Counted from the stretch's first letter, positions 12,601 through 25,112 are shown. The stretch is DNA of 64,000 nucleotides from Enoplolaimus lenunculus (GCA_030248215.1 JASANG010001469.1:248001-312000), one strand, 5' to 3'. The notes: generated from the letters alone by a model not told the origin. A program made the numbers and translations.

Positions 12601-14184
12601 TAGCTCACTACTCACGTCATCGGTAAAAGAAAAATATACCAAAACTAAAGGGTAAATACAAAACAGACGCAGAGCTAGATTTTCCGCTCGAGAACATACC
12701 ATCCTATATCAAATCGATGTCCTTTCCCAGTGAGTAAATAGTAGAAAACTAAAATTATAAACGTATCAAAATTGTATATAGAAGAAATTCAAATTTTGTC
12801 CTGTCACCGCATTATTATAAAGCAGCGTTGCAACGCATTTGCTCACAAGCAGGGAGCGACCAAATACACGGTCTAGTCTCGGCTTGATATTCGGTAAAAA
12901 TTGACATCCGTATAAAATATGAATTTACAATACCGGATGTCAAACATACATTACGGCTGTGAACCTTGAGTATTTCAAAACATCTTTAATATATACAATT
13001 GCACTTCCTGGCAAGTAGTAAAAAATATTCCACGTTCTTTAATCTTTTTAACGTTTAAAAATTTAAACATCAGATCAGGGTTCAATCAGAATTCTTGGAA
13101 AAATTCAATTCCTGTTCCTGCATTCAAAGATGCAAGAACAAGAATTTTTTTACGGTTTTGTATGAAATTATTCATAATCATTTAAATATTCGAAACTTTG
13201 CCTTTGTAAAAATGTCATTTCGAAATGTGTGTTTGACAATTAGGTAGTTCAATTTTGTTAATAAACTGCTTTTGATGTGTTTTCGCAAAACTTGCTGATG
13301 AAATAGATCAAAATTAGCTTGAACCATTCTTAGGCAAATTTTCTAAAAAGGCGAACAGTAATTCAGTGATGAAAATTATTTCAAATTCCGGCTTCTGTTC
13401 CTCTTCCGGTTCCTGCGAAGAAATCCAGTTCCTGTTCCTTTCATGCCCCGGCAAAATTAAGTTCCTATTGGAACCCTGGTAAACATATACCGCCGAACAA
13501 TATATTTGATTAAGGTTAACAGCCGAATGATCTAAAAAAATTCACCATCTGGCTCTGTTATTCAATAAATTAATATCCGCTAGCCAGAGTTCTAATATTT
13601 AACACATTTCACAAGAAATTTATTGTTCCGCCGGAACAAGAATTGCTAACTGCAAATAGACAATAGTTCAAAATAAAATGCGCTGTTAATCGATTTTATT
13701 TGTGTTTTCATAAGCCAGTATTATCAGTTCCACAAAATATGCGCCAAATACCTCAAAATATAAGGAATGCGCAGAGCCAACACAAGTGGTGCAATAAAAT
13801 GAACTTCAGCAAAACTTTTGAGACATTATGCAATCGGGAGCAAAACTTGTTTTGAATCGGAATTTTAATGCGAATAGAAATCCGGTTCCACCAAGGCATA
13901 TAGTTAATCAAAATCTTCTAGTTTATATTTTGGTGAATAACATCGATATAAATGTTTGTTTTTACCGATGTGCAGCATCAGCATGGGGTTTAATTTTGCC
14001 TCCATATATCCGCATGTCACATGTATCAGTAAAAAAATTTCGATGTCTATGTTTTCGTCAATAACGCCAACAATGATACACAATGATTTAGCTGTTGAAA
14101 ACAATACAAACACCTACCGAAAATAATAAATACAAACAGTGATAGCGAAGCAACGCCCGCTACAGTATATGCGGTTCTACCCAT
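9678..14184 (-). CDS. V-type H+-ATPase proteolipid subunit c'', 7 exons, complete
   Basis: Membrane-rotor subunit of the V0 sector that carries protons across organelle and plasma membranes (ATP6V0B / yeast Vma16 family). Coding exons (minus): 14184-14118, 12748-12700, 12488-12405, 11090-10943, 10527-10479, 10175-9985, 9692-9678; 603 nt, 200 aa. All introns are GT-AG and every junction phase matches. Recognisable stretches are TETSP and VVGAAWGIFTTG (exons 3-4), GGGVKAPRI, the proton-carrying glutamate in [12 protein letters not shown] (Glu98), and [15 protein letters not shown] with a second membrane glutamate in KILIIEIF (Glu179). Length fits the family (about 205 aa). The last exon codes only SNKV plus stop, matching the short hydrophilic tail of relatives. 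Introns hold an E element, a 714-bp hAT element and another hAT-like element. The least certain parts are the 49-nt second exon and the tiny last exon; both fit splice phase and family sequence. Confidence 0.93.
11215..11420. mobile_element. Family E MITE in V-ATPase intron 3
   Basis: Contains the family landmarks GATTGTCAAACTGACAAAC and, at the right, ACACCTATCACATACTGATGATAGG. Related copies lie at 30803-31012, 38695-39001 and 60034-60490. Confidence 0.6.
11651..12364. mobile_element. hAT-like element, 714 bp, in V-ATPase intron 3
   Basis: Perfect 8-bp target duplication AAAATCAT (11643-11650 and 12365-12372). Ends CCAGGATGTGCGGTCTCGG and CCGAGAACGGGACCGCCC...CCCTG form inverted repeats. 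Subterminal copies of CCGAGAC/GTCTCGG occur in both orientations, as expected of transposase-binding sites. No transposase frame. It lies 40 bp from the exon 3 donor and looks young. Confidence 0.85.
13076..13478. mobile_element. hAT-like element in V-ATPase intron 1
   Basis: Starts CAGGGTTCAATCAGAATTC and ends TTCCTATTGGAACCCTG, an inverted pair of the CAGGGTTC type. Subterminal AATTCCTGTTCCTG motifs repeat inside. No clear target duplication was found. Confidence 0.6.
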
Positions 14185-14861
14185 TCTATACGCGTCACTG
14201 GTAGCAAATAATTATTGTTACAAACGACGTAATATTTTATTTTTATAAATCTACGAATCAATTCGATACACAAGTGAAACCATTACACAATTGAAACGAA
14301 ATCTTACGCAAGGATATAAAGTATTAAGCTGATTAAAATTCACTGGAATTGTGAACTAAAATTAAAAATATGACGGATATGCACTTCATCGCGTAAACGC
14401 TAAAAATTTTACTTGGGTTATTCAAAGACCAGCACTTCAAACTAAGTGTAGTTTTAATCAAAAAGTAGGGTGTTAACGACCACCAAACACCTGGATAGGC
14501 ACCCATACCATTGCTACGTTGGCACCCAAAACCTATTACACGTGCCTAGTATTCCCTTCCAAAATAAATCCTGGCTAAGCCCTTGCACAGTGCCATTTGT
14601 TTCCATTCACCAAACGGTTAACTAATAATTTGACAATGTTAATAGACCGTTATCTACTAGCTATAACACTAAAAAGTAATTGATAGCCGTTTAAACTGAT
14701 TTTAAAGGTTTGTTTTATGCCACATACTTTGTGCAGATTCAACGCTTCACATAAGTATTTTGCATTTTACAAACACAACTTATTGTTGAGAAAATTGCTA
14801 CAATAATAGTTCAATGTTGCATTTAGTTTCATTAGGTCAAACTTATTTCTAAAACAAAAGC

Positions 14862-15176
14862 TTAAACTAAACGCTTGGAAAAAAGTATAAACTGAAACCT
14901 AAGTCTAAGCGTAAACAAAAATGTAGTCGAAAACCTATTCTTACTCTTTTACTCATCGACCTCACAAATCAAACAACCCTAAAAAGTAAACATGGGCACC
15001 AAGTCTTTACCCACTAAACGCTGTTTTGCTAAACCAAAGTTTTAAACCAAAGACTTTGAAAAAGTGTAAACCGTAGCTTATTAAACCCTATCCACAAGCG
15101 AAACATGTGGTCTAAAACCAAACCGTACTCTTTTTTACAGCCCCACCACTAACCACACGACCCTAATGGGTCATCC
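14862..15176 (-). mobile_element. Two decayed family C MITEs in tandem
   Basis: About 14862-14997 and 15035-15176. Each keeps the ACTCTTTTAC...ACCC and CCCTAAAAAGTAAACATGGG ends and a few CCTAAGTC-type hexamers. Many substitutions suggest old copies. Confidence 0.5.
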
Positions 15177-16272
15177 ACGTTAAAATAAACGCGCCGATGT
15201 AATAAATGTTCCACCCACCCCATTAGGAACAGCATCAAAGTACACATACTAGCTGGAGGCAAGGTACAGTTTCATAGCAGTACTAACATAGTGTTAATTG
15301 TCTAGACTCTGTCGGAAGGAACTCTGGACAAATGCATGTTGTCTGTAGGATGTCAGGACATTACGTTAGCACACGCGCACACATTTAAATATTCATACGC
15401 ATCATTCAACGCAAAAAATTGAGTCCCTTCTGAGAGACTATGGACAATAACAGTTGCCGATAATGATGTCAGGACAAGCACATATTTAGGCCTAGAGCAC
15501 ATTCATTGTCTAAAGGTTCAGACAGTGACATATTGACATCTCAGACAGTGTATAAAGAGAGTGGGTAGGGACAGCGTGGGCACCCAAAAGGGAGGGACAT
15601 TTTTTACAAATGTGAGTGCATTTGAACGTGGATGACCCATAAAAGTACGCGGGCCCTATTGCTACCACTGAACGCATTTTTACACGTTTTGTCAATTGAG
15701 AATTGGATTGCCTTTTCCAGCTACACTTCCAAAAATTTGCAGTAAAATGCGAAAATATTTTAGACCGGCAAGTAACGTTTCTGACACAGATTTTTAAATG
15801 CTGTAATTTTGTGAACCAAGGGGCTATAAGGGCAGAGTGTTCTTGCCTCTTCGAAGTTGGAATGCTGACACCTACACATATTTTTACCTCTTATGTTGTA
15901 TTAAGTTTCTGGTTATGGTGTCTGTTGTATATTCTTGAAAACTTAAGACTTACGAGAGCAAACATTTTCAATATTTTAACAACGTGTTAAACATTCAAAC
16001 AAAACTTATACGGCATGGCTGTTTATTTTTTACAGCATATTGCGAAAGTATATTAATAAAATCGACTTGTTTTCGCATATTTTGCCAGTACTGAAATTTT
16101 TCGGCCCTCTAAAACCACCTGTTTACCAAAGAACCACGGACTGTTGCTGGACGAAAAGCAATATCGGTAAAATATATCTACTTAAAATGTAAGTTTTGTG
16201 AACGAAAGGGAAAACTCCCATAGGCTCGAAGGCATCCTTTGTCCTCCATTTCTCCTTATGTAACTGCGGCCG
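15177..16272. other. Intergenic, no gene seen
   Basis: Random-looking frames only; the longest (about 95 codons at 15703) resembles nothing I know. Short dispersed motifs such as GGGCACCCAAAA and GTCAGGACA recur, but I cannot bound an element. Confidence 0.4.
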
Positions 16273-16274
16273 TA

Positions 16275-16434
16275 CACTGCAAAAAATGGTGAGTCAAATT
16301 GACTCTCTCCGAAATAGGTTCTACTGGACTACACAAACTGAGTCAAATTTGACTCCGCCAGAGTCAAACGTGCAACTCAGTCAGCAGAATTTGACTCTGT
16401 CGGAGTCAAATTTGACTCACTATTTTTTGCCCAG
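16275..16434. mobile_element. Family F palindromic MITE
   Basis: CACTGCAAAAAATGGTGAGT at the left and ACTCACTATTTTTTGCCCAG at the right, flanked by TA on both sides (16273-16274, 16435-16436). The interior repeats GAGTCAAATTTGACTC palindromes. A complete relative lies at 20678-20897. Confidence 0.8.
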
Positions 16435-16486
16435 TAGAGAATATATATTTCGTTTGACTACCAAGATTGGTCCAAAGTTCATATTA

Positions 16487-16873
16487 TTATAGTGACCCGA
16501 ATAAGAGATGGAGGAGTGATATTTATTTGACCTCTCCAGAGGTTACCACCCCCAGTTATTCGGTTACGGACTGTTATTTATTTTCAACCCGCCCTTCGCA
16601 ACCCTTCGTTATTGATATATCCGGTATTGTAACTATCTGTTGAATGACGTTTGAGCGATAATGCAAGGTTTTAATTTTGGAATGCTACTTTCGAAGCTTA
16701 ATACGTTTTAAAGTTTCTAATTCAACTTTATTTGGTCCTGGAGTCGTTTATGCGCTACATGGGACTCTATCCGCTTAATACGGACGATAATTAGAGATAA
16801 GGACTCCTATTGCTTGGCACTCAAAATGGGGACCCCATTCTTATTACCCCCTCTTCTATTCGGGTCGCTACAG
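16487..16873. mobile_element. Family A MITE, complete
   Basis: 387 bp with both terminal repeats (TTATAGTGACCCGAATAAG and TATTCGGGTCGCTACAG) and TA duplications at 16485-16486 and 16874-16875. Its orientation is opposite to the copy at 212-644. Confidence 0.8.
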
Positions 16874-16875
16874 TA

Positions 16876-18778
16876 ACACTATTATATTAAAAACTATTCA
16901 GTTTCTATAAACAGTATCCACCATTCAGAAACAACTTTATCGTATTTCGGCCCATGTTGCTCTGAGCAGACCCATTTTCAAATGAAACATGAGTAGAATT
17001 CTTTTATCAGGGTTGTCTATTTCTGGAAAAACTAACCGGAGACATTAATGTTTTTTTATTTTTTTCGTTTAAAATGAAACAAATGATAAATTTGAAATTT
17101 TTCTCTGTACACTCAAAATCCAACTCCTACGAAGTCAATTCCATTACACGAAAAAAATAATTGTGGTAAAATTCTATTCGTAAAATTTAAAAAATTATTT
17201 GTCAATTCCACAATGCTGTTGATTTGGAATATCATATGATATTCAACAACATGTCTGCTTATGTCACGTGACATTCGAACACTTGTATGTAGAGATATCC
17301 TGAGTACCCGTGCTTTGTATAGCAGTATCACATTATACTCGACTTTTGTTCTTCCGTATCATATGATGGTAAAAATTTATGTTGATGTCAGGTCAACATG
17401 TTACAAAACGTGACCCGACTGCTCCATTTATAACGTGAACCCCGCATTAGTATTCACTAGTCCATCCAAGCCGAAAAGTAGAAGATAAACTCCGGATGTA
17501 TGCTAAGAAGTTCATTCTCATTAAAAAGCCAGAAATTTAAGGATACAATGGGAGTTAAAAATGCTAGAGCCAGAGTCAAAGCCGGAATACATTGTTAAAT
17601 CGGTTAGCTTTACGCTTATTTTTTTACGAAATCTAGGTATTTTTTCCTCGAAATTGTGTCAAAAGTTAAAACGAACCCGCGTCAAACAGATAAATTTTGT
17701 AGAACACCATTACAGTCATGGTGCAACCCAAATTCGAGTGTTTTCGGTAATGCCACCCCAAACCGGCGTTTGCCAAAAATGGTTGGACATTTAAAATTTT
17801 TGCATATTTGATGATCTGATGCCCTTCCCTGCTCATTACCCTTCCAAATTTGAATTTTTGCCTAATTCGATTTATAAAGGTCCCAAACTCCGATCTTGGG
17901 CCCTAAAATTTTTTTGCCGAAAGGGTACTGAGCCAAAATTATTTATTTAACAGCGACTTGTTAACCAGATTTGTGATTGCTGAAAATTTAACACCATACG
18001 ACTCAGCTCCGCAAGCCGCGTCGATTTGCATATAATTTGCCTACTTTTTTGACAAAAAATTTTTGTGTCCGAAGGGAGGGGGCTTGGAAGTTTAAAAATC
18101 GAATTTTTTTAAAAAAGACGTGTTTTGAAGTATATCTCAAATTCCAAGACAATTTTTGTGTGCCATCTTAGATCGAGCCAGTCAACTGTTGAACACTTAC
18201 GAGAAAAACGAGCTTGAAGCCAGACGTATTTTTGTGTTAAATGATACGGAAAGGCAAACCTTGAAGTCTGGGGTCCCTAACTGTGGCCCCGCCGGTCCAC
18301 GAAACTTGATGAGCGACGCGAACAAAATCCCAATGTAGATTTATAAATATTCATATGAGGCAATTTGCATTTTTTGGGACATATAATGAGTCCTGGTGGA
18401 CATAACGACAAAATAAACGTTATTTTATGCCTTATTTAGTTGCAAGTTATTTTTAAGGAGTCGTTTAATATTTTCCATTTTTATCCAACCCCTCGGAAAA
18501 ACATGGCAAAACCATTTTTATGGTAATTTTTTTCCTGCTAACATCCGTGGTCTTTAGACTTATCTTTGTGCTTAGGCCGAGGGTAAAACCTTTGTATGAT
18601 ATATAATGATATTTCAAATTAAATCTCGTTTAGGTTAAATGAATATTTTCCAGTTAAATTTAATAACTGTTTTTATTATTAAACGAGTGCTATTCAAACT
18701 ATGAGTACAATTAATTCTACGTACATAACCATTGCATATTAGTTCCAGAAAGTTCAATCTATAATGACTGAAGGTTAA
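16876..18778. other. Intergenic with repeat fragments
   Basis: One family M end (TATAACGTGAACCCCGCAT) lies at about 17430-17456. Bases 17797-18120 resemble a dispersed low-complexity repeat also seen near 25480, 33200, 33853 and 41447 (ATGGTTGGATTTTGAAAATT-like, then TTTTTTGACAAAAAATTTT). No gene seen. Confidence 0.45.
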
Positions 18779-18974
18779 TTGTAAATTCCAGTGAGTTAAT
18801 GTTAAATCAGACTGAGTTGAATCACTCCGTTTGTGAGTTAGGACTATCAGAACTCACAATTCTAAGTTCATTCAACTCATTCTCATTTTTACTCAATTAA
18901 CTACACCGGAGTCCACTCACCTCACGGTGAGAATCAACTCAACTCCCAGAGTGAGTTAAAGTTTACCGGTATTA
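18779..18974. mobile_element. Family G palindromic MITE
   Basis: GTAAATTCCAGTGAGTTAAT at one end and GAGTGAGTTAAAGTTTACC at the other. The inside repeats GAGTTGA/TCAACTC in both orientations. Confidence 0.6.
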
Positions 18975-19425
18975 ACCCCAAAATAACTAACTTTGCGTCT
19001 GCAGTTGTTTAAATAAATCATTAAACGTTATTTTGGAACAAACTTTAGACTAATTTCAGCACAAATTTGGCGTTATTATGAACCAGGATATAATTATATG
19101 ATTTGCTAGTTTATTAAGACTATGTTCTGACGTGAAAATTGTTCAAATTCATTTATTTATAAAGCAAATTATTTAAATAAGATACAGCTTTGGGTTTCAT
19201 TAATTTTTGAAAATTTGTCATTTTTTAATTAAGATCAAAATAATACTCTGGTTCTAAGAATTCAGATAAAATATTAACTAATTATTAATATGATGCAATA
19301 GATAAGAATATCAATATTCAACTGTGGTTTTTGAATTACTTTGCGTTTTAAATTTAAGCTCTGTATTGTCATATACTGAATTATTTAACGAGTATTTTGA
19401 GTCGAAAATATTTAAGTGACAAAAG

Positions 19426-19671
19426 CACTGTAAATTCCAATGAGTTGATTAATCAGTTCAGCTAGCGAGTTGGTTATTTTTGAATTAATATCAGTAAACA
19501 TTAATTCATTATGAGTTGAGTTGATTCTCATTCTACGTTGACTTTGGATGCATTGATTATTTAACTCAGAATAGATTGAATCGACTCAAAATTCTGAGTT
19601 CTGATAGTCCTATCTCAGACTGCTGGATTCAATTCATTCTGAGTTAAAATTAACTCACTGAAATTTCAGTG
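19426..19671. mobile_element. Family G palindromic MITE, complete
   Basis: Ends CACTGTAAATTCCAATGAG and AACTCACTGAAATTTCAGTG form an inverted pair. Many internal GAGTTGATT motifs occur on both strands. Confidence 0.7.
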
Positions 19672-19756
19672 ATATTAATATATATTTACACCAGATCGGT
19701 ATTTTTAAGTGTAGCATCTCTTTTTTAAATGGCTGTATGTGATGCACACAAGAAAC

Positions 19757-19948
19757 TCCTACTAGTTAGTTGCCTCAGAACTCAGAATTTTGAATTGATT
19801 CAACTGATCCTGAGTTTAGTTAAGCAACTCACCTGGAATTAAATCAACTCAGAGTGAGTTAATATTTACTGTTATTAATTTAGAAATCACCAGAAATGAC
19901 TGAATCGTTCTCTAACTTGGTTAAACAACTGACCGGAATTTACAGTGT
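19757..19948. mobile_element. Family G MITE, diverged
   Basis: Ends in CCGGAATTTACAGTG, the reverse of the family start, and carries AACTCAGAGTGAGTTAAT inside. The left end is degraded. Confidence 0.55.
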
Positions 19949-20677
19949 AGTATCATATGTGTTTCCACAATACAGCACCCAGCCTCCGCACCCCATGCGG
20001 ATCATCATGGCGGTGCCCGTCTCCAATTTGTAGTAAACAATAGAGTTCCGGGTCCGGGTTGTGTTATAATTTTTGTTTACAGATTTCGGAAATTCCAGTT
20101 GAAACTTTCTAAAATTCTGCTAATATTTTTTGTTGACAGTTTCTATTCTCAAATTGCATTTGTCCAACTGGAAAGCTTCGAAAAATACCACATATTCAAT
20201 TTTCTGCCGCAATGCTAAGTAAAAGCTATTATATATTGTCTTTGTTTCGGGCTGTGTTGAAAATGTGAATTTCAATTTTTGACATATTTTTTTGCATTTT
20301 GACAAACATTTGTTTCGGCGGACGTTTTAAAATGACTTTGAAATGTTTTAAAAAGTTTGATTTTGCGCTTGCAAACTATACCGTGTTTTTATAGCCAACT
20401 TTTTTTAAATGTTTTTTCTCAAACCTCATTTCAATGATTGATCACTTGCCTGGTTGCGCATTACGAGAGAATGGTAGCGGTGTTTATTTGGTTTTCATTC
20501 ATAAATAATATTCGCTTTTATGTACAATTTTTCGATAGATACTTGACATCAATGTACTACCAATGCGAGCCTACAATTCGTCGCCCGACAACTTGTCGTC
20601 CAACAGTGTCCTAAAGCATATTAATGTATCATTGTATTATTCTAAGCATAATCCTGTCAGACTTAAGCTAAAGGCTA

Positions 20678-20897
20678 CACTGCAAAAAATGGTGAGTCAA
20701 ATTGACTCTCTCCGAAATAGGCTTTTCCGGACTACACAAACTGAGTCAAATTCGACTCCACCAGAGTCAAATTTGACTTATTTAGTTATTCATTGAGTCG
20801 AATTTGACTCAGGCGGAATGGAATTTTGACTCAGTTTGTGTAGTCCGGAAAAGCCTATTTCGGAAAAAGTCAATTTGACTCACCATTTTTTGCAGTG
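20678..20897. mobile_element. Family F palindromic MITE, complete
   Basis: Two nearly identical arms of about 90 bp start CACTGCAAAAAATGGTGAGT and end with its reverse complement. TA flanks both sides (20676-20677, 20898-20899). A transcript would fold into one hairpin. The arms are close to identical, so this is the youngest-looking F copy here. Confidence 0.88.
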
Positions 20898-21047
20898 TAA
20901 GTAAGTACAATGATAGGCGACAATTGTCGAGTCGATAAAATTTCGTATTATAAGTTATAGGTTGACAAGTTGTTGGTTGATGAGCTGTCGAATGACGAAT
21001 TGTCGTGTGATACCCTACGCTTCGTACCAGGGCCGCGAATAGGGTTG

Positions 21048-21116
21048 CCTTAAACCTAAGCTTAGACCTGAGCGTAACTAAAAAAGAACCCTAAACCTAA
21101 AGTGAAGCATAAATTT
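21048..21116. repeat. Decayed TTAGGC-core remnant
   Basis: CCTAAGCTTAGACCTGAGCG and later CCCTAAACCTAA resemble the core of families B and C. No termini remain. Confidence 0.4.
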
Positions 21117-21827
21117 CTTCCCCACTTATCAAAGGTTTGCAGTCATATTTTGTTAATTGAAAAATATTTTAAAAAGTGCCAGAAAGTGAAAGTTTAATTC
21201 TAAATTTTTTTAAAAATCTATAACTTTTTAATCCATTGGAACAGATAGGGCGTCCTACAAGTCATAAAAGCTTGTAGTGGGCGCAAGCAGGTATGTGCGC
21301 TTCAGCGTAAGTTGTCATTACCCTCTGTGTTCTCGAAGGTATTTTAGGTATGCGCTGGTACTTTTAGAGTAGAAAAAATCGTGCGTCTAAATTTGGCCAT
21401 TTGACTGAAGGGCAGCTTAGTGTCACCGGACGCGCCCCCCGTGAACACAACAGCTGAATATTCTGCCAGTGCCCCTCCCAATGATGGTTTCAGGTAAAAG
21501 TCAATAAAATAGCAAACTCTAAGCATTAATTTTTTTTCTAATTAGCTTAAGTAGCTTATATCGTTGGTGTAAGAACGGTCGAGGTAATTCGAATTTGATA
21601 TTCGTCGCTTGTTTTCGTTCAAAGCTTTTTTTGTCCTACTCCAAATTTCAATGCGCCCATCATTAATTTATGGATTTTTGGACGACGAAACATAAATTTG
21701 AATTGTCTGTCTTCGGATCTCGTGGGAATGTTCTCAGTTGAATTTGAAACGTTTTTGTTTGCGGTGAGAGGGTTTTTAGCTTTTTTTACTGTTTTGTTGT
21801 TCGATTTTTTCCAATTAATAAAAATTT

Positions 21828-21955
21828 TGGTTGTTTGTTTGTTTGTTTTGTTTGTTTGTTTGTTTTGTTTGTTTGTTTGTTTGTCTGTTAGTTTGTTTTG
21901 TTTGTTTATTTGTTTGTTTATTTGTTTACTTGCTATAATTTGTTTATTTTGTTGA
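21828..21955. repeat. (TTTG)n-rich simple repeat
   Basis: About 125 bp of TTTG and GTTT tetramers with scattered changes. Confidence 0.85.
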
Positions 21956-22311
21956 ACACGTTGGTTTGAACTGTTGAAACAATAGATTTTGGCATAATTT
22001 TACGTTAAGGTTATGAGTTGACTTAAAGGTTTAGGTTTGGGTTTTGAACCTTAGGTTCAGTGGCGTATCCTTAAGTTTCTAACGGGGTGGGGTAAAAATT
22101 TTAAAACGCAAATTTTACTGTATGCTATATATGTTCCAATTACCTGAGGAGGAAACTATACGACAGGAACCTTACCAGTGTTTAAGTTTAGGCTTCAACT
22201 TAGCATGTCTAAAAAGTATAAGAGCCGAAGTTATATCTGACTTAAGATGACAAAAAACATTAATTTCGTCTTGATTTTGGATGCGACTCAATATTAAAAA
22301 TCGCGCCACGG

Positions 22312-22582
22312 TTAACCGCTTCTCACATTGAGTTGCCTGTAGGCAACTCAGCGCACTGTATATTCGTTAAATAGTATATATCGCACCGTGTTTAACAATT
22401 GCAACACGTATACATACTACTAAATCACCACAAGGCGTGAGAGCCCCCTCGGGCTCGAGCGTCAAGCTTCTATAGCTGAGTGGTGATGCGATACGCCTCC
22501 CACTCCAGTCACTGGAGTTTGAATTCTAGCATAAAAGTAGGTCTCAGGGGAAATAGAAAATATTCATGTTAGAAAGGGTTAA
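22312..22582 (+). mobile_element. TIR element with tRNA-like core, copy 1
   Basis: Starts TTAACCGCTTCTCACATTGA and ends CATGTTAGAAAGGGTTAA, an inverted pair. Inside, TAGCTGAGTGG (about 22474) fits a tRNA A box and GGAGTTTGAATTC (about 22514) a B box, 40 bp apart. A GAGTTGCCTGTAGGCAACTC palindrome sits near the left end. Other copies are at 38012-38178 and 54167-54434. Confidence 0.75.
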
Positions 22583-23032
22583 TACCTGAGTCCTATTGGC
22601 AAATAGTAATGATCAGATGTAAAACTGGCCGAGAAAACAACGGCCGAAGAGTTGATCAGCCGCCGCAAGCCGACTGGCGTTTTTCAATTTATTCTTAAAA
22701 GCCAGCGTTGATTGAGATATCACGAAAATATTCGTTACCGGACAACTGATCGACAGCTTATAATCCAAAATCTAGTCGACTCTCGACAATTTGTGGTTTC
22801 GACTAATAGGCTTGAGATTTCAGGCTTAGGATAACACTTTGGCGTTAAGCTTAAAGCTTAGGACGCTGTTTTGTCGATGATTCGTTATTTAGAATTACAG
22901 CAAGAACGTTACACTCTACACAAGCTACATTTTCTTTTAATCATGTGAAAAATACCTCCCTCCCGCTATTGTGAATCAATCTTGAAAAACTGAAATTTCG
23001 GAACAAAAAGTACTTTACACCGTGCCAGAGGA
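22583..23032. other. Intergenic, no gene seen
   Basis: No coding or repeat signal I can support, apart from scattered TTAGGCTTA-like hexamers near 22810-22860. Confidence 0.4.
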
Positions 23033-23515
23033 AAATTGTGGATCCGCCACGACGTCCTTGTGGAAAATCCAGGATCCGCCATGTCCCAGCGGAAAATCCT
23101 GTATCCGCCACGTCCCAGCGGAAAATCCTGTATCGGCCAGGTCCCAGTGGAAAATCGTGGATCCGCCACGTCCAAGCGGAAAATCCGGGATCCGCCAAGT
23201 CCCAGAGGAAAATCCTGTATCCGCCACGTCCCACCGTAAAATTCTAGATCCACCTCGTCACAGCGGAAAATCCTGTATCCGCCATGTCCCAGCGGAAAAC
23301 CTTGAATACGCCACGTCCCAGCGGAAAATCCTGGATCCACAATGTCGCAGCTGAAAATCTTGGATCAACCACGTCCCAGAGGAAAATCCTGGATCTTCCA
23401 CGTCCTAGCGGAAAATCCTGGATCCATCCGCCAGGTCCCAGCGGAAAATCCTGTATCCGCCACGTCCCAGCGGAATATCATGGATCCGCCACGTCGTAGC
23501 GGAAAATCCTAGATT
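23033..23515. repeat. 29-bp minisatellite, about 17 copies
   Basis: Unit GGAAAATCCTGTATCCGCCA plus CGTCCCAGC, diverged by a few bases per copy. Since 29 is not a multiple of 3, each frame meets the unit in all phases and long stop-free frames appear on both strands. These frames are by-products of the repeat, not genes. Confidence 0.92.
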
Positions 23516-23519
23516 CAAG

Positions 23520-24310
23520 CCGCTGACTATGGCTTTTAGCGGGCAGTTAAATTTACATGGTACACAATGTATTAAATTGTAGACTACACACATTCTGTGG
23601 TTTTTAAATTTTATGCTGTCAAAATTCCGTCGTTTCTAGTGGCCCCCTGGGAACTGATTAACTGGACATAATTGCAACACGAGGTTTTTCTGTCTTTGTT
23701 TTCGTTTTGAAATCAAAATTTCAAGCTAAATTTGGGCTGTAAAATGTCATAAAACGTGCTGCTGTGAACAAAAATATGCTTAATTTTAATTTTAATACAA
23801 TTTTATCTTACGAAACTCAGTCTTTTGATTTGTTAGAAACAACCACAGCTAAAATTAGTTTCACGAGTGAAGAATCTAGAAATTTTTGAACGGAAACTGC
23901 AAGTTTATAATAGTAAAACGCATGAGCGTCCGCGAGCAAGAAGCCAAACGTTATTTTAGTACTAAACGTTAATACAAAATCTTGGATTTAAATTTTGTTG
24001 GAAGTCTATGTTGGGTATTTCGGCTTCTTGTGACCACTGTTGATCATTGTATGCTCAAATTTGCATTTTTGAAATTCGTTTTGTTGAAATATTTACATTA
24101 TACCGATTATGTAGACAATGTAAAATGTTAGATATATGCGGGAAAATTCCAAATGGTGCAATGTCCGACTTTTGCACAATTTAGACAAATTCAAAATCTC
24201 CCCAGGGATAAGAAACAATTTAGGGGTTAAGAACACATCCTGAGAACTCTGTGTGTAATTATTTTACTCAAATTCTGTAATTTTATTTTGATCGAATTCT
24301 GTAATTGCAC
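23520..24310. other. Intergenic, no gene seen
   Basis: AT-rich DNA with no recognised element or exon. Confidence 0.4.
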
Positions 24311-25112
24311 TGAATATATGTCGTGCTGCAAACAGGTAGTTGCGCCAGTTAACTGGGATGTCCCAAACGTCAATTGTTGTTTGGCGCAGTCCAAACAACT
24401 ACTATAGGAATGCAGACTATGATTAGTTGTTCAGGTTTGACTATATTCGGGAAAACTGATTTTCACAGTCAGTATTTGGCATCACTATATTTGCAAACTA
24501 TAAATTAAACAAGGTTCATATGGGATGAAGGATTACAGAAGCGCAATTTGATTGAGAAATCAAAACAATTAAAATAAATCAGCATTCGAAACACGCTCAC
24601 GCACCATCGTTTGTACACTATACAAGTACTATAAACCATGTTAAATTTATAATTTACAAATACAATGAAGCCAAATATAGATATTGTATAAGTCGATTTC
24701 TCGACCATACTTGAACCTGAGTAGAAATCAGCTTATGTAATATCTATATTTGGCTTCACTGTATTGTAAATTATAAATTTAACGTGGTTTATACTACTTG
24801 TATAGTGTACAAACGATGGTGCGTGAGCGTGTGTCGAATGCTGACTTTATTTTGGTTGTTTTGATTACCCAATCAAATTGCGCCTCTGTAATCTTTCATC
24901 CCATATAAACCTTGTTTATTTATAGTTTGCAAGTATAGTGAGGCAAAATACTTACTGTGCAAGCCAGTTTTCTCGAATATAGTCAAACCTGAACAACCAA
25001 TCAAAATAAGTCTGCATTCCGTTATTTGTTTTGGCTGCCCCGAACAGCAATTGTCGTTTGGGACGTCCCAGTTGCCAACTGGGAAAAATAGCTGTTTGGA
25101 GCACAACATATA
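24311..25112. mobile_element. 800-bp palindrome (foldback-type element)
   Basis: The left arm (24311-24692) and right arm (24731-25112) are inverted copies along their whole length, with a loop of about 38 bp. Matching landmarks are GTGCTGCAAACAG against CTGTTTGGAGCAC, GGGATGTCCCAAACG against CGTTTGGGACGTCCC, and the inner CCAAATATAGATATT against AATATCTATATTTGG. Small indels between arms show they have diverged. No reading frame of note. Confidence 0.85.

Noticed and set aside
22941-23593. Eight overlapping frames with repeated FPLG/WRI or SGKSC peptides
   Set aside because: By-products of the 29-bp minisatellite; all lie in the array.
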